Source: an uncultured Anaerococcus sp.
GTDB lineage: Bacteria > Bacillota_A > Clostridia > Tissierellales > Peptoniphilaceae
DNA length: 18,551 bases
Assembly: GCA_902488555.1 (NCBI GenBank)
Contig: CABTWT010000014.1
Coordinates: forward strand, 1-18,551
Reading direction: 5' to 3'
This document shows positions 7,211 to 15,740 of this stretch, piece by piece. A model generated the notes under the pieces. The model was not told where the DNA came from and ran no database searches. It saw only the letters and a program-made list of their open reading frames with translations. Position 1 is the first letter of the stretch. Each line of letters opens with the position of its first letter. Position numbers and translations under genes: made by a program.

Positions 7211-8325
7211 TAATCAAATAAATCCTTTAGTTTTTCGAAGAAGCCTTTTTCGTGTTCTTTTACTTCTGCTCCTACAGTATTGGCGTAGGCTTTGAGGGCT
7301 TCTTTTTGTTCGCTGTTAAGATTTTCTGGAGTTAGTACTTTCACATAGAAATACAAGTCGCCAGTTCTACTAGTCCTAGCATCTGTAATTCCTTGTTTTT
7401 TGACCTTAAACTTAGTTCCAGTCTGAGTGCCTTGTGGTATATCAAAAGGCATTTTTTCCTTTAGGGTAGGTATTTCAATCTCACCGCCAAGGGCAGCTGT
7501 TGGGAAGGATATTGGCATATCATAGTAGATGTCTAGGCCATCACGTTTGAATATGTCATGTTCTTCGACATGCATTATTACATATAAGTCCCCATTTGGT
7601 CCACCATTGTAGCCAGCATCTCCCTTGTTAGAAACTCGCATAACATTGTTTGTTTCAACACCAGATGGGATTTCAATCTTAATTCTCTCGCTCTTTTGGA
7701 TCCTACCATCACCATGGCAGTTTTTACATGGTTCTTCTATGACCTTGCCTGTTCCATGGCAGGCATCACAGGTTACAGTCCTGCTCATTCTACCAAAAGG
7801 TGTTTGGCTAACTTGGTTTATAACGCCTCGGCCATTACATTTTGAACAGGTGTGGATGGAGTTTTCGTCTTCAGCTCCAGAGCCTCCACAAGTCGGACAA
7901 ATTTCTTCCCTGCGGACTTGAATTTCTTTATCAACCCCAAAGGCTGCTTCTGCAAAAGTTAGATTTACTACTTGTTGGATATCAGCTCCCTTAGTAGGTC
8001 TGTTTGTCTGTTGACTTCCTCCTCCAGAAAATAAATCTGTAAATAAGTCCCCAAACAAGTCTCCAAAACCTCCAGTAAATCCACCAGAGTAGCCTCCACC
8101 ACCATTGGTAAAGGCAGCTTCGCCAAATCTGTCGTATTGGGATTTTTTTTCTTCATCTGATAGAATCTCGTAGGCTAAAGTTGCTTCTTTGAACTTTTGC
8201 TCTGCTTCGTTATCTCCCGGATTTAGGTCAGGGTGATATTTTTTGGCAAGTTTTCTATATTCTCTTTTTATCTCATCTGCTGTGGCATCTCTGCTTACAC
8301 CAAGCACTTCATATGGATCTTGCAT
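7210..8325 (-). CDS. dnaJ: Chaperone protein DnaJ (Hsp40)
   Basis: DnaJ delivers unfolded clients to DnaK and stimulates its ATPase. The 371 residues show the J domain with the HPD tripeptide (YHPDLNPGD), then a Gly/Phe-rich linker ([21 protein letters not shown]). A zinc-binding domain with four CxxCxGxG repeats follows ([32 protein letters not shown]), then the client-binding C-terminal domains. This is a complete type I DnaJ. A GGAGGG ribosome binding site precedes the ATG. The gene lies 104 bp after dnaK with a strong hairpin between, and it overlaps mtaB by one base. Confidence 0.97.
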   Translation of the reverse strand: MQDPYEVLGVSRDATADEIKREYRKLAKKYHPDLNPGDNEAEQKFKEATLAYEILSDEEKKSQYDRFGEAAFTNGGGGYSGGFTGGFGDLFGDLFTDLFSGGGSQQTNRPTKGADIQQVVNLTFAEAAFGVDKEIQVRREEICPTCGGSGAEDENSIHTCSKCNGRGVINQVSQTPFGRMSRTVTCDACHGTGKVIEEPCKNCHGDGRIQKSERIKIEIPSGVETNNVMRVSNKGDAGYNGGPNGDLYVIMHVEEHDIFKRDGLDIYYDMPISFPTAALGGEIEIPTLKEKMPFDIPQGTQTGTKFKVKKQGITDARTSRTGDLYFYVKVLTPENLNSEQKEALKAYANTVGAEVKEHEKGFFEKLKDLFD

Positions 8326-8346
8326 TTTCCCTCCACTATTTAGACT

Positions 8347-8384
8347 TAAAAAAAGCTATTTCATTATGAAATAGCCTTTTTAAT
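8347..8384 (-). terminator. Hairpin terminator between dnaK and dnaJ
   Basis: GCTATTTCAT and ATGAAATAGC (8355-8375) form a near-perfect palindrome. On the minus strand it is preceded by a run of A and followed by TTTTTTT. In a heat-shock operon this is best read as partial attenuation that lowers dnaJ-mtaB mRNA relative to dnaK. I see no clear promoter between it and dnaJ. Confidence 0.85.
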
Positions 8385-8429
8385 TTTATTTAAGTTATTA
8401 TACTCAAACTATATTAATTTGCTAATATA

Positions 8430-10247
8430 TTATTCTTCATCTTCATCGATTACTTCATAGTCAGCATCAACTACATCTTCATCAGCACTTGCTTGGTCTG
8501 CGCCTTCTGCATTTGCGTTGGCTTGATACATCTTTTCGCTCATTGAGTAGATTGTATTTTGTAATTCTTCTGTTTGAGCTTTGATTGCTTCAGTATCGTT
8601 TGAATTGATAGCTTCTTCTAGTTTGTTGATTTTTGCTTCGATTTCGTCTTTTTCAGAGCCTTCGATTTTGGCATCTTCTAGAGTCTTACGAGCTTGGTAA
8701 ACTAGGCTTTCTGCATTGTTCTTTACATCGATGTTTTCTTTTTTCTTCTTGTCTTCTTCAGCAAATTGTTCAGCTTCTTTTACTTTTCTGTCGATTTCTT
8801 CGTCAGTTAAGTTTGAGCTTGATGTGATTGTAATCTTTTGTTCTTTACCTGAACCTTGGTCTTTTGCTGTTACATTTACAATACCGTTAGCATCTATATC
8901 AAATGTTACTTCGATTTGTGGAACACCACGTCTTGCTGCTGGGATTCCTGTTAATTGGAAACGTCCAAGTGTTGTATTGTCTGCTGCCATTTCACGTTCA
9001 CCTTGAACTACGTGGATGTCTACTTCTGTTTGTCCATCTGCTGCAGTTGTAAAGACTTGAGATTTCTTTGTTGGAATAGTTGTGTTTCTTTCAATTAGTT
9101 TTGTAGCAACTCCACCTAGGGTCTCTATACCAAGTGATAGTGGTGTAACGTCTAGTAATAGTAAGTCTTTTACTTCGCCTGTAAGAACTCCACCTTGGAT
9201 AGCAGCACCTAGAGCTACTGATTCATCTGGGTTGATATCTCTTTGTGGTTCTTTGCCTATGATGTTTTTAACAAGTTCTTGAACTGCTGGAATTCTTGTT
9301 GATCCACCAACAAGTAAAACTTTTTCTACATCACTTGCAGAAAGTCCAGCATCTTTTAGTGCGTCATTTACTGGTCCCCTTGTTGCTTCTACTAAATCTT
9401 TTGTAAGTTCATCAAATTTTGCACGTGATAAAGATATATCTAAGTGAACTGGTTGTCCATCAACAGCTGTAATAAATGGTAGGTTTACATTTGTTGTCAT
9501 TGTTGAGGATAGTTCTTTTTTAGCCTTTTCAGCCGCATCTTTTAATCTTTGCATAGCTGTTAGGTCTTTTGTTAAATCTACGCCACTTTCTTTTTTGAAT
9601 TCATCTGCTAGGTAATCTACAACTTTATTATCAAAGTCATCTCCACCTAGTTTGTTGTTACCACGAGTTGAAAGTACTTCAAATACTCCATCTCCAACTT
9701 CAAGTATTGATACGTCGAATGTACCACCACCAAGGTCGTATACCATGATTTTTGCTTGGTCGTGTTCTTTATCTAGACCGTATGCAAGAGATGCTGCAGT
9801 TGGTTCGTTGATGATTCTATCTACTGTAAGACCTGCAATCTTTCCTGCGTCTTTTGTTGCTTGTCTTTGAGCATCTGTAAAGTAAGCAGGTACTGTGATT
9901 ACAGCATTTGTTACTGTGTCATTTAAGTATTTTTCAGCATCAGATTTTAATTTTTGTAAAATCATTGCAGAAATTTCTTCTGGTGAATACTTTTTGCCGT
10001 CGATTTCTGCTGTCTTGAAATCAGAACCCATTTCTCTTTTGATAGAAGAAATTGTTCTATCTGGGTTTGTTATAGCTTGTCTTTTTGCTGTTTCTCCAAC
10101 CAATCTTTCTCCGTCTTTTGAGAAAGCTACAACTGATGGAGTTGTTCTATTACCTTCACTGTTTGGGATTATTACTGGGCTACCACCCTCCATAACAGCT
10201 ACTGCTGAGTTTGTTGTACCTAAATCAATTCCTATAATTTTTGCCAT
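8430..10247 (-). CDS. dnaK: Chaperone protein DnaK (Hsp70)
   Basis: DnaK is the ATP-driven chaperone that binds exposed hydrophobic segments of client proteins in the cytoplasm. The 605 residues start with the phosphate-1 loop [13 protein letters not shown]. Other ATPase signatures are [14 protein letters not shown] and [13 protein letters not shown], followed by the interdomain linker [15 protein letters not shown]. Then come the substrate-binding domain, the helical lid and an acidic tail ending YEVIDEDEE. There are no gaps or unusual residues. The ribosome binding site is TAGGAGG, which overlaps the grpE stop codon 13 bp upstream. It is transcribed from the CIRCE-controlled promoter before hrcA, and no second CIRCE is present next to dnaK. 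Confidence 0.98.
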   Translation of the reverse strand: MAKIIGIDLGTTNSAVAVMEGGSPVIIPNSEGNRTTPSVVAFSKDGERLVGETAKRQAITNPDRTISSIKREMGSDFKTAEIDGKKYSPEEISAMILQKLKSDAEKYLNDTVTNAVITVPAYFTDAQRQATKDAGKIAGLTVDRIINEPTAASLAYGLDKEHDQAKIMVYDLGGGTFDVSILEVGDGVFEVLSTRGNNKLGGDDFDNKVVDYLADEFKKESGVDLTKDLTAMQRLKDAAEKAKKELSSTMTTNVNLPFITAVDGQPVHLDISLSRAKFDELTKDLVEATRGPVNDALKDAGLSASDVEKVLLVGGSTRIPAVQELVKNIIGKEPQRDINPDESVALGAAIQGGVLTGEVKDLLLLDVTPLSLGIETLGGVATKLIERNTTIPTKKSQVFTTAADGQTEVDIHVVQGEREMAADNTTLGRFQLTGIPAARRGVPQIEVTFDIDANGIVNVTAKDQGSGKEQKITITSSSNLTDEEIDRKVKEAEQFAEEDKKKKENIDVKNNAESLVYQARKTLEDAKIEGSEKDEIEAKINKLEEAINSNDTEAIKAQTEELQNTIYSMSEKMYQANANAEGADQASADEDVVDADYEVIDEDEE

Positions 10248-10260
10248 ATTAATTAGCCTC

Positions 10261-10830
10261 CTATTTTGCTACCTTAACCATTGCAGGTCTTATTACTCTA
10301 TCGTTTAACTTATAACCTTTTTGAAAAGTTTCTATTATATGATCGCTTTCTACAGTGTCTGATTCTTCTGATAAAACTGCTTGGTGAACATTGTAATCAA
10401 AAACTTCACCATCTGATGGAATTACTTCCAATCCTTCGTTTTCAAGGATCTTTAGCATCTCATCGCGAGTCATAACCACACCCTTTATAAGTGGGTCATC
10501 GTCACTAGCGCTTGCTATAGCCCTATCAAAGTTGTCCAAAACTGGCAAGAGCTTTTCTACTAGATTGGAACAAGCGTACTTTTTAAAGTCAGCCTTGCTA
10601 GCTTCTTCTCTTTGCTTATAATTTGTAAAATCAGCTAGAAGTCTTTGGTATTTTTCCTTAAACTCATTAAAGTCTTCCTCAATAACTTCGTCGCTAATTT
10701 CCTCATCTTCATCTTCTACTATTTCAGCTTCGATCACTTCTTCATCGTCGCTATCTTCTATAATTTCATCTTCTAGATTTTCATCAAGTTCTTGGTTTAA
10801 ATTTTCATTTTTTATTTTCTCATTATCCAC
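10261..10830 (-). CDS. grpE: Nucleotide exchange factor GrpE
   Basis: GrpE releases ADP from DnaK and so resets the chaperone cycle. The 189 residues have a very acidic, disordered N-terminal tail (about residues 1-55, rich in Glu/Asp). A long coiled-coil segment ([19 protein letters not shown]) and the C-terminal beta domain follow, with [11 protein letters not shown] and [18 protein letters not shown], both family signatures. The start is GTG at 10828-10830, six bases after an AAAGGAG ribosome binding site that overlaps the end of hrcA. It sits between hrcA (11 bp) and dnaK (13 bp), clearly one operon. Confidence 0.96.
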   Translation of the reverse strand: MDNEKIKNENLNQELDENLEDEIIEDSDDEEVIEAEIVEDEDEEISDEVIEEDFNEFKEKYQRLLADFTNYKQREEASKADFKKYACSNLVEKLLPVLDNFDRAIASASDDDPLIKGVVMTRDEMLKILENEGLEVIPSDGEVFDYNVHQAVLSEESDTVESDHIIETFQKGYKLNDRVIRPAMVKVAK

Positions 10831-10841
10831 TACAAACTCCT

Positions 10842-11855
10842 TTATTTATTAAGCAAATCTGATATCATTATTATATTTGATATCACATCTAGGTAATTAA
10901 GTCTGGTAAGACCTACCACTCCAATGTGGCCAACAACTTCATCATTGACCTTAAAATATGATGTGATTATAGTATTGTCCTTTAGCTCATCTAGATCATT
11001 TTCATAACCTATAGATACATATAGGTTATTGTAGTTCCTTTCTGCAATAATCTTATTTACCCTATCCTTGCTATCAAATAACTTAATAAACTCACGTGCC
11101 TTAGATAAATCTTCATATTCCTTAAAGTTGAAGATATTGCCTAAGCCTTCAATTTGAACATCTCTTTCTGCGTCATTGTAAGATTTGCCCTCAAGTCTTC
11201 TATGGATATTATCCATAAGATCCCTATACTCACTTAAAAGATTATCTTCAAGTTTCTTTAGGTTTTCGTTAACATTTTTAATATCAGATCCCACTAAAGT
11301 GTCGTTTAGGACATTGTTAATAAATATGAGTTCGTCAGTTGATATTTCATAATCTAAGTGAATTAATTCATTTAATATCAATCCGTTGTCAAAGACTGCC
11401 ACAAGTAATACTTGATTGCTAGAAAGTCTTATCAACTCCATATTATTTATTTTCTTGATTTGGTTTTTTAATGTGACTGATACTGCGGTCAAATTTGTAA
11501 GATCGGCTAGTATCTTAGTTGCAGTCTCAACAATGTCAGATGCATTGTGATATCTTTTATCCAATAAACTTATCATCCTGTCACTTCGATTAGGGCGGAT
11601 ATTTTCATTAAGTTCATTTGCCAGTATATAGTCAACAAATAACCTATAGCCCTTATCAGAAGGAAGCCTACCGCTTGATGTGTGGGCTTTTTCTATAAAA
11701 CCCATCTTCTCAAGAGCGCTCATCTCATTTCTAATTGTTGCAGGTGAAATATTCATATTGTATTCATCAGCCAAAGATTTTGAACCAATAGGCTCGCCGT
11801 CTATGATGTAAGAGTTTATGATAGAGAATAATATTTTTAGCTTCCTATCATTCAT
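10842..11855 (-). CDS. hrcA: Heat-inducible transcription repressor HrcA
   Basis: HrcA binds CIRCE operators and represses the chaperone operon until misfolded proteins titrate the chaperones that keep it active. I place the start at the ATG at 11853-11855 (MNDRKLKILFSII), six bases after AAAGGAG. An upstream in-frame GTG at 11873 lies inside the operator and would add six residues. The result is 337 residues, a normal length. The N-terminal winged helix carries SPATIRNEMSALEKMGFIEKAHTSSGRLPSDKGYR, a HrcA hallmark that I give here in pieces: SPATIRNEMSALEKMG for the recognition helix and HTSSGRLPSDKGYR for the wing. The GAF-like and C-terminal dimer regions follow. It is the first gene of hrcA-grpE-dnaK-dnaJ-mtaB. 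Confidence 0.96.
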   Translation of the reverse strand: MNDRKLKILFSIINSYIIDGEPIGSKSLADEYNMNISPATIRNEMSALEKMGFIEKAHTSSGRLPSDKGYRLFVDYILANELNENIRPNRSDRMISLLDKRYHNASDIVETATKILADLTNLTAVSVTLKNQIKKINNMELIRLSSNQVLLVAVFDNGLILNELIHLDYEISTDELIFINNVLNDTLVGSDIKNVNENLKKLEDNLLSEYRDLMDNIHRRLEGKSYNDAERDVQIEGLGNIFNFKEYEDLSKAREFIKLFDSKDRVNKIIAERNYNNLYVSIGYENDLDELKDNTIITSYFKVNDEVVGHIGVVGLTRLNYLDVISNIIMISDLLNK

Positions 11856-11866
11856 TTTATCTCCTT

Positions 11867-11893
11867 TTAGCACTCATTACTGTCGACTGCTAA
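11867..11893 (-). promoter_or_regulatory. CIRCE operator (HrcA binding site)
   Basis: On the minus strand it reads TTAGCAGTC-N9-GAGTGCTAA, which differs by one base from the consensus TTAGCACTC-N9-GAGTGCTAA. It starts at the predicted transcription start and its last bases abut the hrcA ribosome binding site. Bound HrcA would therefore block initiation, and the mRNA copy could also hide the ribosome binding site. Confidence 0.93.
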
Positions 11894-11897
11894 TAAT

Positions 11898-11925
11898 AGT
11901 ATACTAGCTAATCACCCCCTGTCAA
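11898..11925 (-). promoter_or_regulatory. Sigma-A promoter of the hrcA operon
   Basis: On the minus strand a perfect TTGACA (11920-11925) is separated by 16 bp from TATACT (11898-11903). The expected start point near 11891 lies at the edge of the CIRCE. The -35 is 10 bp after the hemW stop codon, with no terminator in between. Confidence 0.85.
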
Positions 11926-11935
11926 GCAAATAAAA

Positions 11936-13060
11936 TTAAATTATTAACCTGTAAAATTCGTTAGATAAATTCATACCCTTTTGGCTAAATTTAAAGTTTT
12001 CATCTATGATAAAAAAGTCATCATCGACGAATTGATCAATTTCTTTTTTATAAGTATGCAAGAAATCATGGCCAAATATTTTTCTGAAATTCTCAAGATT
12101 TATACCAGATGTTTCTCTTAGTTTAAAAATAATATATTCTTTTTCTTTATCTTCTTTACCTATATAGGAAATCTCATCAATTGGTAGATGTCCTTGACCA
12201 ATATTTTGTCCATAATGGATAAAGTTTCTAGTATTGGTGTATCTGTAGTTAGTAAGGTAGCCAGATCCGCTCATACCGAAGGTAATATATCCTCTACCCT
12301 CCCAGTATTTCTTGTTGTGGTAAGATTCATAGCCTTCCTTGGCAAAATTTGATATCTCATAACGCTTAAGGCCAAGAGAATCAAGTTCTTCTATAATTTC
12401 TTCGAATATATCAACCTCATCGTCATCTTCCATCAAATCAAGCTTGCCCTTTTTATCCAGGGCATAAAACCTTGATCCTTCTTCCAAAATAAGCGAATAC
12501 CAAGATATATGTTCAGGAGAAATCTTTTTAACCATTTCTAGGTCATTTTTGATAGACCTATAGCTTTGCTTTGGGAGATTTAGCATGAGGTCAAAAGATA
12601 AATTATCAAAACCAGCATTCCTAATCATATCTATATCTTTTAAAGCGATATCTGCTGTATGATTTCTGCCAATGGCTCCTAGAACCTCATCGTCAAAAGA
12701 TTGGACACCAAGTGAAATCCTATTGATACCAATGTCCTTATAGATTGCTAGTTTTTCCTTAGATATGGAATTGGGATTACATTCTATGGTAAATTCTTTT
12801 AAGTCGCTTATTTTAAATTTTCTTACTTCATCTATAATCTTTTTTATATAGACGGGATCTATATAAGAAGGTGTCCCTCCTCCAATATAAATCGAATCAA
12901 TATCCACACTAAGCCTTTCTTGGTAAAAATTTATTTCTTTTTTTAAATTTTTAATATAGGAATCAATCCTATCCTCCACATTCATATAGGCACAAAAGTC
13001 ACAATAATAGCACTTTTTTTGGCAAAATGGTATGTGTATATAGCATCCAACTTTTTCCAT
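11936..13060 (-). CDS. hemW: Radical SAM heme chaperone HemW (coproporphyrinogen oxidase-like)
   Basis: HemW is a radical-SAM family protein that binds heme and is thought to pass it to membrane targets. It is often misnamed oxygen-independent coproporphyrinogen III oxidase (HemN). The 374 residues begin with MEKVGCYIHIPFCQKKCYYC, whose CxxxCxxC holds the 4Fe-4S cluster. Family motifs include YIGGGTPSYI, GVQSFDDEVLGAIGRNH and the HNKKYW segment (HNxxYW) that marks HemW rather than HemN. The ribosome binding site is AAAAGGAG. It is divergent from the response regulator and lies directly before the hrcA promoter, a common position in Firmicutes. Heme synthesis genes are not visible here. Confidence 0.9.
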   Translation of the reverse strand: MEKVGCYIHIPFCQKKCYYCDFCAYMNVEDRIDSYIKNLKKEINFYQERLSVDIDSIYIGGGTPSYIDPVYIKKIIDEVRKFKISDLKEFTIECNPNSISKEKLAIYKDIGINRISLGVQSFDDEVLGAIGRNHTADIALKDIDMIRNAGFDNLSFDLMLNLPKQSYRSIKNDLEMVKKISPEHISWYSLILEEGSRFYALDKKGKLDLMEDDDEVDIFEEIIEELDSLGLKRYEISNFAKEGYESYHNKKYWEGRGYITFGMSGSGYLTNYRYTNTRNFIHYGQNIGQGHLPIDEISYIGKEDKEKEYIIFKLRETSGINLENFRKIFGHDFLHTYKKEIDQFVDDDFFIIDENFKFSQKGMNLSNEFYRLII

Positions 13061-13133
13061 AATAACTCCTTTTTATCATAAAAAATATACTAGTTTAAAT
13101 AAATTTATCTATTGTAATAAGAAAGGCTAATAT

Positions 13134-13143
13134 GTGATATACT
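13134..13143 (+). promoter_or_regulatory. Extended -10 promoter of the response regulator gene
   Basis: TGTGATATACT covers an extended -10 with TATACT at 13138-13143. The best -35 candidate, TTGTAA near 13112, has too long a spacer. The predicted start near 13150 gives a leader of about 20 bases with an AAAGGGG ribosome binding site. Confidence 0.45.
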
Positions 13144-13170
13144 TTAATCAAAGAAACAAAGGGGATGTAT

Positions 13171-13836
13171 ATGGCAAAAAAAGTTTTAATCATAGAAGAT
13201 GACAATGATATAAATAATATAATTTCTGAAGTCTTGACAAAAAATGACTTTTCTTGTAAGAAAGTTTATTCCGGTACAGAAGCTCTCATATATATTAAGG
13301 AGAATTTTGACTTATTTATCCTAGACCTTATGCTTCCAGGACTAGCTGGGGAAAAAGTCATAGAAGAAATAAGAAAAGTGACCAATGCCCCAGTCTTAAT
13401 CCTATCATCAAAAGATTCTATGGACTCAAAACTTGCCCTACTAAGGGGTGGTGCCGATGATTATATGACCAAGCCTTTTAACGTTGAGGAACTCCTTGCT
13501 AGGGCAAATATCCTTACAAAAAGAAGTGATAATTCATCCGCTAGTAAAAGTCTAAGCTATAAATCCTTAAGGATAGATAATTACCAAGCTTATGTTGATG
13601 ATAAGGCTCTCTCTCTTACAAAAACAGAATTTAGAATCCTAGAACTATTAATTTCAAATCCAAATCAAGTATTTACTAAGGAAAATTTATATGAATATAG
13701 CCAAGGCGACTATTATCTTCCTACAGATAATTCTATAAACGTTCATATATCTAATCTTAGAAAAAAGATTAAAAAATACACCAAGGAAGATTATATTGAA
13801 ACGGTTTGGGGAATAGGATTTAAACTTGCAAAATAG
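13171..13836 (+). CDS. OmpR/PhoB-family response regulator
   Basis: This cytoplasmic DNA-binding regulator is activated by phosphorylation. I set the start at ATG 13171 (MAKKVLIIEDD), six bases after AAAGGGG. An earlier in-frame ATG at 13165 touches the ribosome binding site. The 221 residues contain a receiver domain (about 1-118) with the acidic pair D10/D11, phosphoacceptor D52 (FILDLMLPG), S79 and K101 (MTKPF). A winged-helix output domain (about 125-221) ends in YIETVWGIGFKLAK. The order of regulator, ABC ATPase, permease and kinase suggests that it controls the transporter downstream, but a terminator separates them. It looks like regulators of peptide-antibiotic resistance loci; the signal is unknown. 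Confidence 0.9.
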   Translation: MAKKVLIIEDDNDINNIISEVLTKNDFSCKKVYSGTEALIYIKENFDLFILDLMLPGLAGEKVIEEIRKVTNAPVLILSSKDSMDSKLALLRGGADDYMTKPFNVEELLARANILTKRSDNSSASKSLSYKSLRIDNYQAYVDDKALSLTKTEFRILELLISNPNQVFTKENLYEYSQGDYYLPTDNSINVHISNLRKKIKKYTKEDYIETVWGIGFKLAK

Positions 13837-13844
13837 TTATTTTT

Positions 13845-13870
13845 AAGCCATCTATATGATGGTTTTTTTT
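13845..13870 (+). terminator. Intrinsic terminator after the response regulator gene
   Basis: AAGCCATC (13845-13852) pairs with GATGGTTT (13858-13865) around a short loop and is followed by a run of T to 13870. It begins 8 bp after the stop codon, so the regulator gene and the transporter genes have separate or attenuated transcripts. Confidence 0.8.
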
Positions 13871-13872
13871 AA

Positions 13873-13934
13873 TCTTTATGATTTCTTTAAACTTTATATA
13901 TGCTTTGTTAATAATTTTCATATATTATATAGAT
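13873..13934 (+). promoter_or_regulatory. Possible promoter and response-regulator direct repeats before the ABC operon
   Basis: TTGTTA (13905-13910) is followed after 17 bp by TATAGA (13928-13933), a modest promoter. Just upstream, CTTTA occurs at 13874, 13885 and 13892, and CTTTG at 13903. Two of the gaps are 11 bp, as expected for direct-repeat sites of OmpR-type regulators. The AT-rich context makes chance repeats likely. Confidence 0.3.
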
Positions 13935-13967
13935 AGACAAAGATAAACACTTTTGAAAGGAGCGATT

Positions 13968-14879
13968 ATGAATCCAATAGTACAGACAAAAAACTTATGC
14001 AAAACTTTTGGCAATTACAAGGCTGTAGACAATATATCTTTGACCATAAACCAAGGAGACATATATGGCCTTATAGGAAAAAATGGTGCTGGAAAAACTA
14101 CTTTTATGAAGATGATTGCTAATTTATCAAAACCTACTTCGGGAACTTATCAAATATTTTCTAATTCTCACGAGGAAAATAAGATAAGTCAAAGAAGACT
14201 ATCAGCTCTGATAGAAAATGTAGGATCTTACCCTACTATGACAGCCTACGATAATATGCTACTTAAAGGTAAGTCCCTAGGACTAGTAGGCGATAAGTAC
14301 ATACATGAAACTCTAGACTTGTTAGGACTTGGAAATGTTGGCAAAAAAAAGATCAAAGATTTTTCCCTCGGAATGAAACAAAGACTTGGCATATCCCTAG
14401 CCCTTGTTGGTAATCCAGATATAGTCGTTCTAGATGAACCAATAAACGGCCTAGATCCCCAAGGAATTATTGATATTAGAAACATAATAGCTAAGTTAAA
14501 CAAAGAAAATAATATAACTTTCCTCATATCTTCACATATACTAGATGAACTAGGAAAGCTTGCAACAAATTTTGCTATCATAGACAAGGGATCTCTAGTA
14601 GCAAACTTTACAAAAAAAGAACTTGAAGAGTCCACCAAAGACAGGATAGAAGTCCTTACTGATGACCCCAAAAAGACTATACTTGCCCTAGATGAAAGAA
14701 AGATCGGACCTTATAAATTGCTGGATAGCAATATGATTCATATATATGTAGATAGCAAATTTACAAATGATATAATATCTTGTCTATACGAAGCAGGTAT
14801 TAAAATCAACTATTTTAATGTTCACAATACCTCCTTGGAAGAATACTACATCAAATTATTGGCAAATAAAGGAGCTTAA
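13968..14879 (+). CDS. ABC transporter ATP-binding protein (antibiotic/peptide-export type)
   Basis: This is the ATPase subunit of an ABC-2 type exporter, acting at the inner face of the membrane. I place the start at ATG 13968 (MNPIVQTKNLCKTF) because AAAGGAG lies just before it. An upstream TTG at 13953 is less likely. The 303 residues have Walker A GKNGAGKTT (37-45), the signature FSLGMKQR (132-139), Walker B IVVLDEP (152-158) and the switch histidine H190 (SSH). A roughly 80-residue C-terminal extension resembles that of bacitracin/lantibiotic-type ATPases of the BcrA class. The permease starts one base after its stop codon. The substrate is not known. Confidence 0.9.
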   Translation: MNPIVQTKNLCKTFGNYKAVDNISLTINQGDIYGLIGKNGAGKTTFMKMIANLSKPTSGTYQIFSNSHEENKISQRRLSALIENVGSYPTMTAYDNMLLKGKSLGLVGDKYIHETLDLLGLGNVGKKKIKDFSLGMKQRLGISLALVGNPDIVVLDEPINGLDPQGIIDIRNIIAKLNKENNITFLISSHILDELGKLATNFAIIDKGSLVANFTKKELEESTKDRIEVLTDDPKKTILALDERKIGPYKLLDSNMIHIYVDSKFTNDIISCLYEAGIKINYFNVHNTSLEEYYIKLLANKGA

Positions 14880-14880
14880 T

Positions 14881-15726
14881 ATGTTAAATCTTATGAAAAT
14901 GGAATTATGTAGAATTTTCAAAAGTAAATATTCTTATTTTATAATTTTAGCTGCTATACTGACATTTCTTATGACAATTGGATTAGTTGACTATACTACT
15001 AAAAACATGGACAACTTAGATCAAACAATTGTAGAGACTAGCAATGACAATACCAATGGTGTCAAGTTTGATATTGAAACAAGCCAAATTGAAACACTGA
15101 CTGATAGTGGTGAGGACTTTGTAATATCTTCATTTTCACAATCAACCTATCTAGTATTTCTAATAATATTTGGATCTCTTTTCTTTACCAATCCTTATAG
15201 TAATGGTTTTGTTAAAAATTTCATTGGAATGAGCAAAAATAAGGGATCATATATAATGGCAACTTTTATTGCCGCAACCTTATTTGTTATAGTAAGCTTT
15301 GCTATTAGCGGAGTGATTTTAACTCTCGCAGGACCACACATAAATAATGGAATGCTCAAATTTACAGACTATCCAAGATTAGTTAAAATCCTTCTTGTAG
15401 AGCTAATATCTCATATATCCTACCTTGCAGTAATACTATTAGTAGCTACAGCAAGTCGCTCTACATCAAAGACTTTGATGTTTACTCTCTTGTACCCAAC
15501 TATACTTTTTAAACTATTTATAGGACTTGCAGATCAGCTTATGTCTATGTTTAAAAATTTATCCGATGATTTTACATTTTCTAATTTTGTAAATATAGGA
15601 AATATTGCTTCAACAAACTTCAATAGTACAAATGCGGATCTAGTAAGATCCATTATCGTCGCAATAATTATTGCTGGTATATCTTTGTGTATGTCTTCTG
15701 TTATAATAAATAAAAAAGACATATAA
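14881..15726 (+). CDS. ABC-2 type transporter permease
   Basis: This is the membrane partner of the preceding ATPase. The start is ATG 14881 (MLNLMKMELCRIFKSK), preceded by AAAGGAG inside the ATPase gene; the open frame upstream of it is a coding shadow. The 281 residues begin with a short basic cytoplasmic segment, then TM1 at about 19-37. An extracellular loop of about 50 residues, rich in Asp/Asn/Thr, follows. About five more membrane segments lie near 88-104, 123-150, 168-190, 197-219 and 256-276. This is the usual layout of ABC-2 permeases in lantibiotic-immunity and similar exporters. It is one base downstream of the ATPase gene and 14 bp upstream of the kinase gene, so all three form one operon. 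The sequence is too divergent to name a substrate. Confidence 0.82.
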   Translation: MLNLMKMELCRIFKSKYSYFIILAAILTFLMTIGLVDYTTKNMDNLDQTIVETSNDNTNGVKFDIETSQIETLTDSGEDFVISSFSQSTYLVFLIIFGSLFFTNPYSNGFVKNFIGMSKNKGSYIMATFIAATLFVIVSFAISGVILTLAGPHINNGMLKFTDYPRLVKILLVELISHISYLAVILLVATASRSTSKTLMFTLLYPTILFKLFIGLADQLMSMFKNLSDDFTFSNFVNIGNIASTNFNSTNADLVRSIIVAIIIAGISLCMSSVIINKKDI

Positions 15727-15740
15727 AAGGGGAATATATT

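Noticed and set aside
9895..10308. 137-codon open frame on the plus strand opposite dnaK/grpE
   Set aside because: It is the antisense shadow of dnaK, which is certain. It has no ribosome binding site and no recognisable domain.
14246..14671. 141-codon minus-strand frame opposite the ABC ATPase gene
   Set aside because: It is the antisense of a well-supported ATPase gene. Its Ser/Leu-rich composition is typical of a shadow frame.
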